DNA from: a virus | IMG/VR virus record: IMGVR_UViG_3300043775_004953 | Span: 1 to 41,879 of that record | Direction: 5' to 3' (one strand) | DNA: 41,879 nt | Shown here: positions 31,721 to 40,892 of the stretch, in pieces | Position numbering within the stretch: position 1 is the stretch's first letter | Layout: each line of letters starts with the position of its first letter | The notes under the pieces: model-generated | What the model was told of the DNA's origin: nothing | Database searches by the model: none | What the model saw: only the letters and a program-made list of their open reading frames with translations | Position numbers and translations under genes: made by a program

Positions 31721-34513
31721 TCATTTCATCCCTCTCTTCTTCGCCGTCATCTCAGTGTAGAGCTGGAATAGAGTTTCGAGCCGTTCGGTGTCGTTTTTAA
31801 AGCGACGACCAACGTAGATACGTTCGAGAATTTCATCGTTGCGATCGTGAGCAGCTCGTAGATCGTCCGGCATTGAGTCTGGGTCGTAGAGCTCCGCTAA
31901 TGTCGCTGGCCAACGGGCCTCGCGGGCGAGGAGAATGTCCTCAGCACACACTGTCAAATCTGTCTTGTTGGCGTCGGTGAGTGGAGGGACAGGAAAGGTG
32001 TTCCATCCAAGAGTGTTTGAATATGAGTAGTCTGTTCTCAGCCGTCCGCATACAGTTGCGATCCAAGCAAGATGCAATCTCGATACGAGAATGGACAACA
32101 TCCACAGCGGACCATTGGGTGCGTAGCATGCTTTGTTTGTCGGAATGACATCGTCCACTGCAACTCCCGCGGGAAAGAACTCGCGATCTTCTGAGCTTAC
32201 AAGTGGCACAAAAATCTTAAATTGGTCATCTCCCTTGAACTCACGGAACTGATGCGGGCGTGCTGCGAGCTTGTTTACCGACGCATCGGTAGTTGCAAGA
32301 CGGTCAGCCTTAACATTTTCAATGCGAGTCGCGATTTCGGGAAATGCATGTGCTTCCTCGACGTCACTATTGCTAATCCAGAGACAATACCTAATCTTGC
32401 CATTAATAAACTCACTTGAGCCGATAAACTTTTTGAAGAGCCGTTCAGGAACACCGCGCCCACTCAGATCGCGGTATTCATCTGGCGACACAATCAAACC
32501 TTCGGACTTCGAATAGTAAACACCGTACTCGAGCGCCGCCTCCACGAATTGTGGATTCTTAGAAGCCTGAACAATCTCCACCTCGTGGGATGTTAAATAA
32601 GGATTTATGTGCTCGGCGCTAACTACTTGATCGCCGTGGAAAAGTAGTTTCTGTCCATTTGACTTCAAACGAAGGCCAGTGATCACGACGGTCACGCCTG
32701 CGTTGTGACTCGCAAGGTTATTCCATTTAAAAGAAGTGTGTGCGAAATTGATTTCCAATCCCATCTGCAGAATGATTTGCCAAGTTATCGGTACTTGCTG
32801 GCCTTGACATATGCTGTTTGTCGCAACGAACGCAAAAGCTGCTTGGCTTCGTTTGCTGAACTCTGCAGCCTTGAGGAACCAGGCACCTACGTAGTCAACA
32901 TTCTTCCATTTGGATGTCTTGGTTTCGAAAAGCTGTTTTAGGTCATCTTTCTGCTCTTGTGACTGTTTTCGTGTTCCAGTAAACGGGGGATTGCCACAGA
33001 TATACGTTTCCCCCCCTTCGTTCTCAAAATCGATCTCGATTTGATCAAGTGGAGTTTGGAAAAGGTCATCCTCTAATAGCTTGATGCCTCCTGTTCCTGT
33101 CGGCGGACAAACCTTTAACCAATCCAAACGAAGCGCATTGCCATATGTGATCCAGTTCTCTTTGTTGAGAGGCAGGAACTCGGCAAGCGCCAAGCGTTGA
33201 CCTCGATAAAGTTCGTCGCATTGATACTCGGCAATGATGAGTGCCAAGCGAGCAATTTCAACTGCGAAGTGTCGCAGCTCGATTCCGCGAAAATTGGTGA
33301 GCGGAATCTCCGAGGCACGATCCGGCTCGCCACGCAGAATATTGATCTCGGCTTCAATCTTGCGCATCTCTTTGTACGCAATGACTAGGAAATTGCCGCT
33401 TCCGCAAGCTGGATCGAAGACGCGAATGCGAGCCAATCGCTTGCGAAGATTGAGTAGCTTACGCGGATTCTTGCCAGCTTCTTTTAACTGCGCATGCAAG
33501 TCATCAAGGAACAGCGGATTCAGCACCTTTAAGATGTTCGGTACACTCGTGTAGTGCATGCCCAACGCGCCACGCTCCTCGTCGTCGGCAACAGCTTGAA
33601 TCATCGAACCAAAGATATCGGGATTGATCTGTGTCCAATCGAGCGAGCCAATGTGCAACAGATAAGACCGAGCGATCTGCGTGAACTTTGGAACCGTACC
33701 TCGCTCGGACGTTGAGCCGTTACTTCCAAACAATCCTCCGTTGACGTACGGGAACTGGCCCGCCCATGGACGCAGCTTGGCTGCGTCGCGTACATTCGTC
33801 GGCACATCCATAGCGCGGAAGACCTCGGCAAGAACAAAATCCGTGTTCTCGCCGCTCGGATCGCTCATCTGGCGAACTGTCTCGGTGAAGAGCGCGTTCC
33901 CGTTGAAGATCCCGGTATCTTCCGCGAAGAAGCAAAAGATCAATCTCGCGAAAAAATGGTTGAGTTCTTCCCGCCGCTCGTCCCCGTCCCAGTCCGGATT
34001 GTTGCGCAGCAGTTCGACGTACAAGCGATTCAGTCGCCCAGTGGCCTTGATATCGAAGGCGTTCTCGCGGATCTGCCGTACGGTCGAGATCCCCGCGAGC
34101 TCGAGGAAGTAACCAAAGTGGTCAGCCAGTTCCTTGAACTCGCACACCAATGGCGGCTCTTCCGAATTCAGGCACTCCGCGTGAATCGTATTCCCATCCG
34201 TTGCCAGCGCGAACTTCGCTTTGTGTTTGCCTGAAGCAGGGCTGTCAACAAGACGCTTCAGTAGGCCAGCAACTGCGTCGGGGCCACCTGCAGAGCACGT
34301 GGCGATGTGAATGTTGTTCCGCTGAAGTACGGAATGAATTCCGTCGCCTGCCACGTCCGTCTTGTTCGTCGAGTTCTTTCCGACGCTGCGTAGTCGCTGA
34401 AGGGTCGCAGTCTTGTTGCCGAACGCCTCCAAGAATGCGTACGAGAACTCAGCCGCGTTGAACGACTCTTCGACCAGCTTACTGACTGCTTCTTCGATCT
34501 CGACCGCGTTCAA
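31721..34513 (-). CDS. MmeI-like class I SAM-dependent DNA methyltransferase
   Basis: A 930-aa protein starting at TTG with GGAG 7 nt upstream. The SAM site DPACGSGNF is at 367-375 and the catalytic NPPF at 508-511, so it is an adenine N6 methyltransferase. The N-terminal region (FSYAFLEAFGNK, DVAGDGIHSVLQRNNIHIA, LARLIFCFFAEDT, GLFGS) and MHYTSVPNILK fit the large MmeI/type IIG-like family. I do not see a clear PD-(D/E)XK nuclease at the N-terminus, consistent with a separate GIY-YIG nuclease downstream. The C-terminal ~350 residues include the target-recognition part. It heads the operon running to the DUF4062 gene. Confidence 0.94.
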   Translation of the reverse strand: MNAVEIEEAVSKLVEESFNAAEFSYAFLEAFGNKTATLQRLRSVGKNSTNKTDVAGDGIHSVLQRNNIHIATCSAGGPDAVAGLLKRLVDSPASGKHKAKFALATDGNTIHAECLNSEEPPLVCEFKELADHFGYFLELAGISTVRQIRENAFDIKATGRLNRLYVELLRNNPDWDGDERREELNHFFARLIFCFFAEDTGIFNGNALFTETVRQMSDPSGENTDFVLAEVFRAMDVPTNVRDAAKLRPWAGQFPYVNGGLFGSNGSTSERGTVPKFTQIARSYLLHIGSLDWTQINPDIFGSMIQAVADDEERGALGMHYTSVPNILKVLNPLFLDDLHAQLKEAGKNPRKLLNLRKRLARIRVFDPACGSGNFLVIAYKEMRKIEAEINILRGEPDRASEIPLTNFRGIELRHFAVEIARLALIIAEYQCDELYRGQRLALAEFLPLNKENWITYGNALRLDWLKVCPPTGTGGIKLLEDDLFQTPLDQIEIDFENEGGETYICGNPPFTGTRKQSQEQKDDLKQLFETKTSKWKNVDYVGAWFLKAAEFSKRSQAAFAFVATNSICQGQQVPITWQIILQMGLEINFAHTSFKWNNLASHNAGVTVVITGLRLKSNGQKLLFHGDQVVSAEHINPYLTSHEVEIVQASKNPQFVEAALEYGVYYSKSEGLIVSPDEYRDLSGRGVPERLFKKFIGSSEFINGKIRYCLWISNSDVEEAHAFPEIATRIENVKADRLATTDASVNKLAARPHQFREFKGDDQFKIFVPLVSSEDREFFPAGVAVDDVIPTNKACYAPNGPLWMLSILVSRLHLAWIATVCGRLRTDYSYSNTLGWNTFPVPPLTDANKTDLTVCAEDILLAREARWPATLAELYDPDSMPDDLRAAHDRNDEILERIYVGRRFKNDTERLETLFQLYTEMTAKKRGMK

Positions 34514-34631
34514 CCGTTCGCTCCATCAATTGGGTGATTGTGAGAAATGACCTCCAAGCATAGCCACATGTTGCCTGCAAGCTGCTACAATCGTACAATG
34601 CTAGCCTCACTGGAACAAGCAGGGAATGAAG
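34514..34631. promoter_or_regulatory. Divergent promoter region of the restriction-like island
   Basis: A 118-bp gap between the methyltransferase (minus) and the XRE regulator (plus). GGAGCGAACGG precedes the methyltransferase TTG, and AGGGA precedes the XRE ATG. A control protein binding here could regulate both operons. No clear palindrome was identified. Confidence 0.4.
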
Positions 34632-34967
34632 ATGAACAAGTTCGGCGACCGAATTCGTGAACTCCGCAAGGCAAAAGGCTATTCCCTCCGCCAACTGGCT
34701 CCGTTGGTCGGCGTCGGGTTTTCGTATCTGAGCAAAGTCGAGAACGACAAACTCGACTTCGAGGGCACTGCGTCCGAGTCGCTGATCCACCGCCTTGCGG
34801 ACGTCCTGGAGGCGGACGAAGAGGAGCTATTGCTGCTCGCCCACCACGTCCCCAAGCGCATTGCTGACCGGATTCTTGAACAGCCAGAAGTGTTCCGAAC
34901 CCTTGCATCACTAGATGCTGAGGAGCTTGAGCGATTCGCGAGCCGACATACGAGAGTGCCTAGATGA
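34632..34967 (+). CDS. XRE-family helix-turn-helix regulator
   Basis: A 111-aa protein starting at the second ATG (AGGGA 6 nt upstream; the first ATG at 34626 has no spacing). The HTH is FGDRIRELRKAKGYSLRQLAPLVGVGFSYLSKVENDKL (residues about 4-41). The C-terminal half IADRILEQPEVFRTLASLDAEELERFA is typical of regulators next to restriction-like operons. It is divergent from the methyltransferase gene and overlaps the following gene by 4 bp. It probably controls the island. Confidence 0.9.
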   Translation: MNKFGDRIRELRKAKGYSLRQLAPLVGVGFSYLSKVENDKLDFEGTASESLIHRLADVLEADEEELLLLAHHVPKRIADRILEQPEVFRTLASLDAEELERFASRHTRVPR

Positions 34968-36964
34968 GTGACGTTGCCGCTGCTACTTACTTTTTCTTGA
35001 CCGTACGCTCTGATGCAACAAGCCCACCATCGGTGTTTTATTACGCTGACGATGAATGGATGGCCATCGAGCTTTGTAAGCTGTTCAAGTCTGAGTTTGG
35101 GCAGTTTTGTGATCACGAGTTTTCCCGCATGGTAGTCAGTGCGGACGATACGACTCAGCTTGTGCGACTTCGTACTGCCGTCGACGAGGTGTCGCTATAC
35201 CAAGATCCAGATCCAGGTACTTACGATCCCGAACCGACACAGGAATTACTACAACTAGCCAACTATTACTCGCGTGCGACCCAGTGGGAATCACTGCTTG
35301 AGAACTTGCGAAAGCAAGAACCAAAAGAATCTCGAACGAATGGTCCAAAACAAGGTGCGGCTACCGCGACCGGAGAACTTGACATTCAATCGCTTGAGCG
35401 TGTTCGAACCTTGCTTGAGAAGCATCGATTGATGTTTCTCTATTTTGCAGTACCCAAACAGATCAATCCGCTAGCGACGGGAAACAAGTGGCAGCTAGAT
35501 TGCCTAAAGCCCGATCAATTTCCAAAGTTCAAAAGTGATGAAATTGATGATGACGGGGAGTTTCTCTTCACTTACCGACGGCGACTCGAACAGTTCGTTC
35601 AAACGTGCTATAGCAAGTTTGGAAGCGGTGCCGGAAGCAAGCCACGGGTGCTAACAGAAGACTGTACCGTAGTGGATGTTGAAGGTGGTTCACTACCAGC
35701 CTGGTACCTTGACGATGGTGCCTGTGTCTACCTTGATGAGTCTGCGGAACAGATTCTTGCGAGCATGCGCGATGCCGTACGTAAAGGGCAAAGTCGACTG
35801 CTCCAGCCATTTATCAAGGCCATTAAGGACGCTCTGCACGACCAAGGTAAGTCCAAGTGGTATGCGTCCGAGCCAGTTCGATGGGAGTATGTGTCTCGCC
35901 TGGATTCAATCCTGCATGAATTGAGGACGTTCGAGCTAGAACAACCGAGCATGAATAAGGCTGCAACCGCAGAGGAGGTTAAAGATCCCACGCTGGACGA
36001 CGCTGCAGGTTCGCCTGATGTCAGCGCTGAAGATTTGCTCAAGGGAATCCCCGAGGAGGACGATCGCAACTCTGGATTGATTCTTCTGATGTTATTTGCT
36101 CAAGCATATTACAAGATGCTTGAAGCAACAACTTCCCTGTCTGATTGGCTGACGGCAATGGACCTGGGGCTCAATCATTCCTACATATGGACCGTTCAAA
36201 ACCTGACCAACTTACTCAAAAACAATAAGCATCTAAGCGACTTCCCAGAAAAGTTCGAACCCATGTTCGACGATCTATATCCAACAACAATCACTGATGT
36301 CGAATGGCAGTTGATGGTCGCTCCGCATGCTGATGGCTTTCTTGCAGCAGTTCAGCGATATGTGCTGAAGAAGGGGACCTACGATCCGGAAGAGGGTTCA
36401 CCGGCTTGGATCATGGTGCAACTTTTCCGGCCCGGAGTGGAGACGGCGATTGAACGGGCCGAGAATTACAATCGACGTTTGTGCAAAGCACGCCAAAGGA
36501 TGTTCGACAGCCCAGGAGCAGTGCAGGCTGGTGCAGCTAGTTCTGAAGACGTGACGAATGCGCAAAAAGTCGACAATGCAAGCGGAACCCAGGCGTCTGC
36601 GACCCACTTTGGGTTTACATCTCTAGCCGATCGAAAATGGTCCGAGTTGACGATTCGGTTTCTCAATTCCGAAACTGTATCCGTAAAACTACTAGATAAA
36701 TCTGCTAAGTTGACCTATTCCGACCTTGGAATGATTGATGGACGATCAAGGGGACCAACGAAACAGTGGTATTTGCTAGAGGCATTTGCGAGGGACAGAG
36801 GTGAACTGACTTGGACCAGTCCTTCCGCTAGTAGTGAAAACAGAAAACGCCGCAAATTGCTTAGCGACAACTTGAAGAGCTTCTTTGGCATTCAGGGCGA
36901 GCCTATTGTGTTGACGGAAGACAAAAAAGGCTGGCGCACTGTTTTCAATGTGTCCGAGTCATAG
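34964..36964 (+). CDS. 666-aa unknown protein with C-terminal domain shared with the 22651 gene
   Basis: The gene overlaps the XRE stop by 4 bp, so it is translated with it. The N-terminal part is unassigned; a helical middle region includes DDRNSGLILLMLFAQAYYKMLEATTSLSDWLTAMDLG. The last ~110 residues (LTYSDLGMIDGRS, GPTKQWYLLEAFA, NRKRRKLLSDNLKSFF, GEPIVLTEDKKGWRTVF) align with the C-terminus of the protein at 22651-23736. No signal peptide or transmembrane segment is evident. Its link to the XRE regulator suggests it belongs to the island. It converges with the zinc-ribbon gene, overlapping by 6 bp. Confidence 0.88.
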   Translation: MSDVAAATYFFLTVRSDATSPPSVFYYADDEWMAIELCKLFKSEFGQFCDHEFSRMVVSADDTTQLVRLRTAVDEVSLYQDPDPGTYDPEPTQELLQLANYYSRATQWESLLENLRKQEPKESRTNGPKQGAATATGELDIQSLERVRTLLEKHRLMFLYFAVPKQINPLATGNKWQLDCLKPDQFPKFKSDEIDDDGEFLFTYRRRLEQFVQTCYSKFGSGAGSKPRVLTEDCTVVDVEGGSLPAWYLDDGACVYLDESAEQILASMRDAVRKGQSRLLQPFIKAIKDALHDQGKSKWYASEPVRWEYVSRLDSILHELRTFELEQPSMNKAATAEEVKDPTLDDAAGSPDVSAEDLLKGIPEEDDRNSGLILLMLFAQAYYKMLEATTSLSDWLTAMDLGLNHSYIWTVQNLTNLLKNNKHLSDFPEKFEPMFDDLYPTTITDVEWQLMVAPHADGFLAAVQRYVLKKGTYDPEEGSPAWIMVQLFRPGVETAIERAENYNRRLCKARQRMFDSPGAVQAGAASSEDVTNAQKVDNASGTQASATHFGFTSLADRKWSELTIRFLNSETVSVKLLDKSAKLTYSDLGMIDGRSRGPTKQWYLLEAFARDRGELTWTSPSASSENRKRRKLLSDNLKSFFGIQGEPIVLTEDKKGWRTVFNVSES

Positions 36965-38023
36965 GTTAGGACTCGTATTGGCACTCGCCAACAGTGCGGC
37001 GACGTTTTTCAGACCAGCCACAAGTCGCTCTAGAACGTTAGTTAAGTCTATGACCTCTTGAGCTTGAATCCGTAGTCTTTGCCCTGGCAGGTATGTCTTG
37101 TCACCTGTCTTGTCAATGTACTTTTGGTCGACAATACCTTGGCAATGACCCAACTTGTGTCGTTTGTGGACCATTCCATTCAAGAAGTTAAGCTCTTTCA
37201 CCGTGAGCATATCGGCATAACTCTTTCCGGTGGCCTCACTCCATTTCTGGGAAGCATCGTCGACTCGCTGAAAGAGATTCACGTCCACTTTGATTGTCGC
37301 TGCGTTCGGAAGTTCTTTGAATAATGCCTCAGTAACTCTCTGCATGGCGGTAATAAGATTTTCGATTTGGTCTTCGACAATCTGCTCAACAAGATTTGCC
37401 GCGAAATCATCATCATGGATCAAGCGAACGGATTCCGCGATCGTTGGAATCGCCTGAATTGCTTTGCGGCTCAGTTCCAACGTATGCTCAAAGTCTCGGA
37501 TGGCTGAATTATGGCCGCACGCAGGACAGAAGTATCCATGACCGATAGTTGAGTACCTGGAACTACACGACGAGCACACAAAGTCTTGCCTAAGAACTTC
37601 ATCGGCCTCCGGAGGTAGAACAACCTTTACGGGACTTGGAGTGTGCTTAAGCGACATCGAGATCGAAAACAAGCCAGAAGAGATTTTCGTTGGCCGACTT
37701 TTGCGTGCCGCGCGTCCAAGTGCTTCGTTTACCGCGTTACGGGCATACTCATTTGCAATTTCTTGGATGTAATCTTCTTGCCACTGTGTGTTGAATTCCT
37801 CCGGTGCAGCTGAACCGCCGCATTTTGGGCAATAGGCACACTCATCAGAAACCTTTTCGCGCCAGTCAACAAAAAGAACTTTGAAATTGCATTTGCAGGA
37901 TCGCTTTGGGCAAACTCGATCGAAATAGCCCTTGTCATCTAGCGGCATGTCGATCTCAATTCGAACGCCGCCCGGTTGAACCATCTTAAGATTCTGAATT
38001 TCACGAATCAGGTCATCGAACAT
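36959..38023 (-). CDS. Zinc-ribbon protein with HEPN-like R-x4-H motif
   Basis: A 354-aa protein with GGAGG before the start. Cysteine clusters at 38-45 (CPKRSCKC), 62-68 (CAYCPKC) and a C-x2-C-x12-C-x2-C ribbon at 150-169 suggest bound zinc. A helical C-terminal region contains MVHKRHKLGHCQGIVDQKY with R288-x4-H293, the signature of HEPN ribonucleases, followed by YLPGQRLRIQAQEV. I infer an RNA-targeting effector or sensor; one motif is not proof. It converges with the 666-aa gene. Confidence 0.75.
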   Translation of the reverse strand: MFDDLIREIQNLKMVQPGGVRIEIDMPLDDKGYFDRVCPKRSCKCNFKVLFVDWREKVSDECAYCPKCGGSAAPEEFNTQWQEDYIQEIANEYARNAVNEALGRAARKSRPTKISSGLFSISMSLKHTPSPVKVVLPPEADEVLRQDFVCSSCSSRYSTIGHGYFCPACGHNSAIRDFEHTLELSRKAIQAIPTIAESVRLIHDDDFAANLVEQIVEDQIENLITAMQRVTEALFKELPNAATIKVDVNLFQRVDDASQKWSEATGKSYADMLTVKELNFLNGMVHKRHKLGHCQGIVDQKYIDKTGDKTYLPGQRLRIQAQEVIDLTNVLERLVAGLKNVAALLASANTSPNL

Positions 38024-38096
38024 GTAACGCCTCCGTATCTGTTTACCTGCCGCGGGAAATTATAGCAGATATCATTGAAGCAAACTGGAGCGTTTC

Positions 38097-38516
38097 CTAG
38101 TCGGAAGCCGTATTCCGTCGTCTCCATTCATAACGCTGCTTTCGCCAGTCGTAGTCCGATGCGAGTCTCTGGAGTTCTTTGAGTTGTGGCGTGCGAAAAA
38201 GCTGTTTTGACGCTTCAAACTGAAGAAGGTCTTCCTGGATCTCTGTCGCGAGTAGCCGCAAGTTCATGATCTGCGTCACGCGTGCTCTGGTCACGTGCCC
38301 GAGGCGGGCAAGGTCAGCATAGTCGGCGACGACGCCTTCCCTGATTAGATCCTCGAAGTGTATCGCAAGAGCCATGTAGCGCGAGATGCGAGGTATGCGT
38401 TCGAGCGCTGGTTTGGGCTCGTCCGATGGGGCTGCCCCTTCGACGATTCGCTTCTTGGCTCCACGGCCGCGTTGCTTGATTGAGAACTGAAAGTCGACGC
38501 TTACTGGCTTGCTCAT
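38097..38516 (-). CDS. Small HTH protein linked to recombinase
   Basis: A 139-aa basic protein. Residues about 35-95 (PALERIPRISRYMALAIHFEDLIREGVVADYADLARLGHVTRARVTQIMNLRLLATEIQEDLL) form a helix-turn-helix with ParB/KorB-like character. This protein commonly follows a DUF2924-recombinase pair. Its ATGA overlaps the recombinase stop, so it is co-translated. It might regulate integration or excision, or serve as a recombination directionality factor; this is inference. Confidence 0.85.
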   Translation of the reverse strand: MSKPVSVDFQFSIKQRGRGAKKRIVEGAAPSDEPKPALERIPRISRYMALAIHFEDLIREGVVADYADLARLGHVTRARVTQIMNLRLLATEIQEDLLQFEASKQLFRTPQLKELQRLASDYDWRKQRYEWRRRNTASD

Positions 38517-40087
38517 GATACGGCCTCCACGAGTTCAGGACGGTTCTCCATGGCGATCGTCTTGATACCATCGGGATGGAAGGTGATGGTCACGCGACCG
38601 GTCGCACCGTCGTAATCGATCTGCTGTACGATCAACTGTACGATCCTTGATTGCTCGCGGACTGTGAGCGATTCCCAGATCGGTTCGAAGCTAGTCAATG
38701 CGTTGACCACATCCTCGCGGGTTAGCGTCTGGGCCTGCAGCGCCGCCAGCTTCGCGCTGACGATCACATGCCGATGTTCGGCGCGACGAAGGCTTTCGTG
38801 CCAGTCAGCTAATTGCTCCAGAGAGGTTGCGTCGGGCAAGCCTGGCTTAATCTTGGGAGCGGCAACGCGGATGGCTTCGTTCCAATACTCCAGCTCTTTC
38901 ACTAGCTCGTCCCGTTCGGCCACAAGTGCCCCCAGTTCGCGTTCGGATTGGACCTTGGCTTGTTCCACCACCTCGTCGACGAGCGCCGCGTCGTGGCCAA
39001 CGTGGCGAATCTTGTCGACGACAAACTTCTCGATCTCGGCGGCCGGCACCGACTTGGACTTGCAGTTCTTCCAGCCTCGCTTCTGGGCCTTCATGCAAAC
39101 GTAGTAACGGTAGCGTTTCGATCCGTTCTTGGTCGTATGTGTCGGCGTCATCGAACAGTCGCAGCAGGCACATCGCAGGATTCCTTTGAGCATCGCACCG
39201 AATTTGTTTCTCGCTTCGACGCCGCCTGTTCGACCGTTCCGTCTCAGAAGCGATTGAACCTTTTGCCAGACTTCCAATGAGATAATCGCGTCGTGCTCCC
39301 CTTCGTTCACTTCGTCTTTGTAGCCAAGCTTGCCGATGTAGGTCACGTTGGTGAGAAGTCGGAACAGCGTTGCTTTGGTAAACGGCGAGCCGCCCCGGAG
39401 CGTTCCCTTTTTTGTTTTCCATGACTTGTTGTTCCAGCCACGGCGATCGAGTTCGGCAATCGTCGCCATGATCGACTCGCGTTCCAAGTACAGGTCGTAG
39501 ATCGCCCTGACTCTATTGGCCTCGACCTCGTTGATTCGAAGCTTGCCACCTTGCGGCTCGATGTCGTAGCCAAGCAGCGGCATGCCACCAGACCATTTGC
39601 CTTTACGCCGCGCCGCAGCGATCTTGTCGCGTGTTCGCTCCGAGATTAGTTCGCGTTCGAACTGGGCAAACGACAGCAGCACGTTGAGCATCAACCGACC
39701 CATCGAGTTGGTTGTGTTGAACTGCTGCGTCACGCTGACGAACGCGACCTGGTTGCGTTCGAAGACTTCGAGCATGCGAGCGAAGTCCATCAGCGAGCGG
39801 CTTAGTCGGTCGACCTTGTAGACCACCACGCAGTTCACCTTGCCAGCTTCGATGTCCGCCAGCAATTGCTTGAGCGCCGGACGATCCATATTGCCACCAG
39901 TGAAACCACCGTCGTCATAACGATCGGGCACGCAATGCCAGCCTTCCTGCGTTTGGCTTTTGATGTACGCTTCGGCGCATTCGCGTTGGGCGTCGAGCGA
40001 ATTAAACTCCTTGTCGAGACCCTCGTCTGTGGACTTGCGGGTGTAGATCGCACAGTTCAATTGGCGATTGATGTTGGCCTTGTTCAT
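38513..40087 (-). CDS. Large serine recombinase
   Basis: A 524-aa recombinase. The resolvase domain begins CAIYTRKSTDEG with catalytic Ser19, followed by VVYKVDRLSRSLMDFARML, FNTTNSMGRLMLNVLLSFAQFERELISERTRDK. A recombinase domain follows (RVRAIYDLYLERESI, NVTYIGKLGYK). Then a zinc ribbon (CACCDCSM...YYVCMKAQKRGWKNCKSK) and a coiled-coil motif. Large serine integrases insert phage DNA between attP and attB without host factors. It is overlapped by DUF2924 upstream (4 bp) and the HTH gene downstream (4 bp). It may be the integrase of this element. Confidence 0.95.
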   Translation of the reverse strand: MNKANINRQLNCAIYTRKSTDEGLDKEFNSLDAQRECAEAYIKSQTQEGWHCVPDRYDDGGFTGGNMDRPALKQLLADIEAGKVNCVVVYKVDRLSRSLMDFARMLEVFERNQVAFVSVTQQFNTTNSMGRLMLNVLLSFAQFERELISERTRDKIAAARRKGKWSGGMPLLGYDIEPQGGKLRINEVEANRVRAIYDLYLERESIMATIAELDRRGWNNKSWKTKKGTLRGGSPFTKATLFRLLTNVTYIGKLGYKDEVNEGEHDAIISLEVWQKVQSLLRRNGRTGGVEARNKFGAMLKGILRCACCDCSMTPTHTTKNGSKRYRYYVCMKAQKRGWKNCKSKSVPAAEIEKFVVDKIRHVGHDAALVDEVVEQAKVQSERELGALVAERDELVKELEYWNEAIRVAAPKIKPGLPDATSLEQLADWHESLRRAEHRHVIVSAKLAALQAQTLTREDVVNALTSFEPIWESLTVREQSRIVQLIVQQIDYDGATGRVTITFHPDGIKTIAMENRPELVEAVS

Positions 40088-40584
40088 TTGTCACCGCCTT
40101 TTTTGTTGAGCTTGAAGAAGTGGTATCCGTTGCAGTGCTGGCCAGTGATCTTCTTGGCCACAGCGCTGAGCGTCTTGTAGATCGCCCCCTCGTATTCGAA
40201 GCCGTTCTCTAGAACGAGCACCACGATTTTCTCGCCTTTGTAGACTCGCTCGATCTCTGATCTCGGCGGCGGGAGACGATTGTCTTCTTTTGGCTGAACG
40301 AAGCCGGTCACGGTGTCGCCCGCTGGCTTCGGTACCGGCTTGATGGCTTTGGGGGCGGTTGTACGGATGTCGGTGCCGCGAGCGAGTTCTGCGGCGCGAC
40401 GCCTAGCCCGCTGTGAAATGTCGCCTTCGATATTGGCCTGCATCTTCCAAGCGATGCGTTTGACGAGCCACTGTTTGTTGCGGGTGTTGGTCGGCTCGCC
40501 CCATGTCTCTTCAAATTTCTCTCGCAGCTGCCCAACCGTCATGCGTTGGAGCAGAGCGACTTCTTTGTCGATGTCGATTAGCAT
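40084..40584 (-). CDS. DUF2924 domain protein
   Basis: A 166-aa protein from the ATG at 40584 (AGGAG 6 nt upstream). MTVGQLREKFEETWGEPTNTRNKQWLVKRIAWKMQ and the C-terminal YKGEKIVVLVLENGFEYEGAIYKTLSAVAKKITGQHCNGYHFF are the two blocks of DUF2924. The family is almost always found next to large serine recombinases and may aid recombination. It overlaps the recombinase start by 4 bp. Confidence 0.9.
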   Translation of the reverse strand: MLIDIDKEVALLQRMTVGQLREKFEETWGEPTNTRNKQWLVKRIAWKMQANIEGDISQRARRRAAELARGTDIRTTAPKAIKPVPKPAGDTVTGFVQPKEDNRLPPPRSEIERVYKGEKIVVLVLENGFEYEGAIYKTLSAVAKKITGQHCNGYHFFKLNKKGGDK

Positions 40585-40607
40585 TGATTTCTCCTGAAAA
40601 AACGGAC

Positions 40608-40820
40608 TCACTGGTCGTTAACCACGTTGGTCACAGAGAGCACGCTTTCCGAAGAAACCTCAAGGCAAGCTGTTGGCAATTCTTCCGGATCGTCGTCGAT
40701 TTCCGAATCCGGTATCGCCACACGCGATTTCATCCGAACGATGCCGGCCGCCAGAATTGCAGCGATTTCCGATCGCCGAGCCGGCGCGGACAGTGAAGAA
40801 GGGGGAACAGACGAGAGCAA
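40608..40820 (-). CDS. Small protein heading the recombinase cassette
   Basis: A 70-aa protein starting at TTG with GGAGGT 5 nt upstream. It includes SAPARRSEIAAILAAGIVRMKSR, a short pattern often seen in small proteins ahead of DUF2924 genes, and an acidic middle. A promoter-like motif (copy 3) lies about 70 bp upstream. Function unknown. Confidence 0.65.
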   Translation of the reverse strand: MLSSVPPSSLSAPARRSEIAAILAAGIVRMKSRVAIPDSEIDDDPEELPTACLEVSSESVLSVTNVVNDQ

Positions 40821-40892
40821 CTCGCACCTCCATGCTCAACGCCGCTATAATTGGCGGCTCGAAGACAGACATTCGCAGCCACAACAGCCGCG

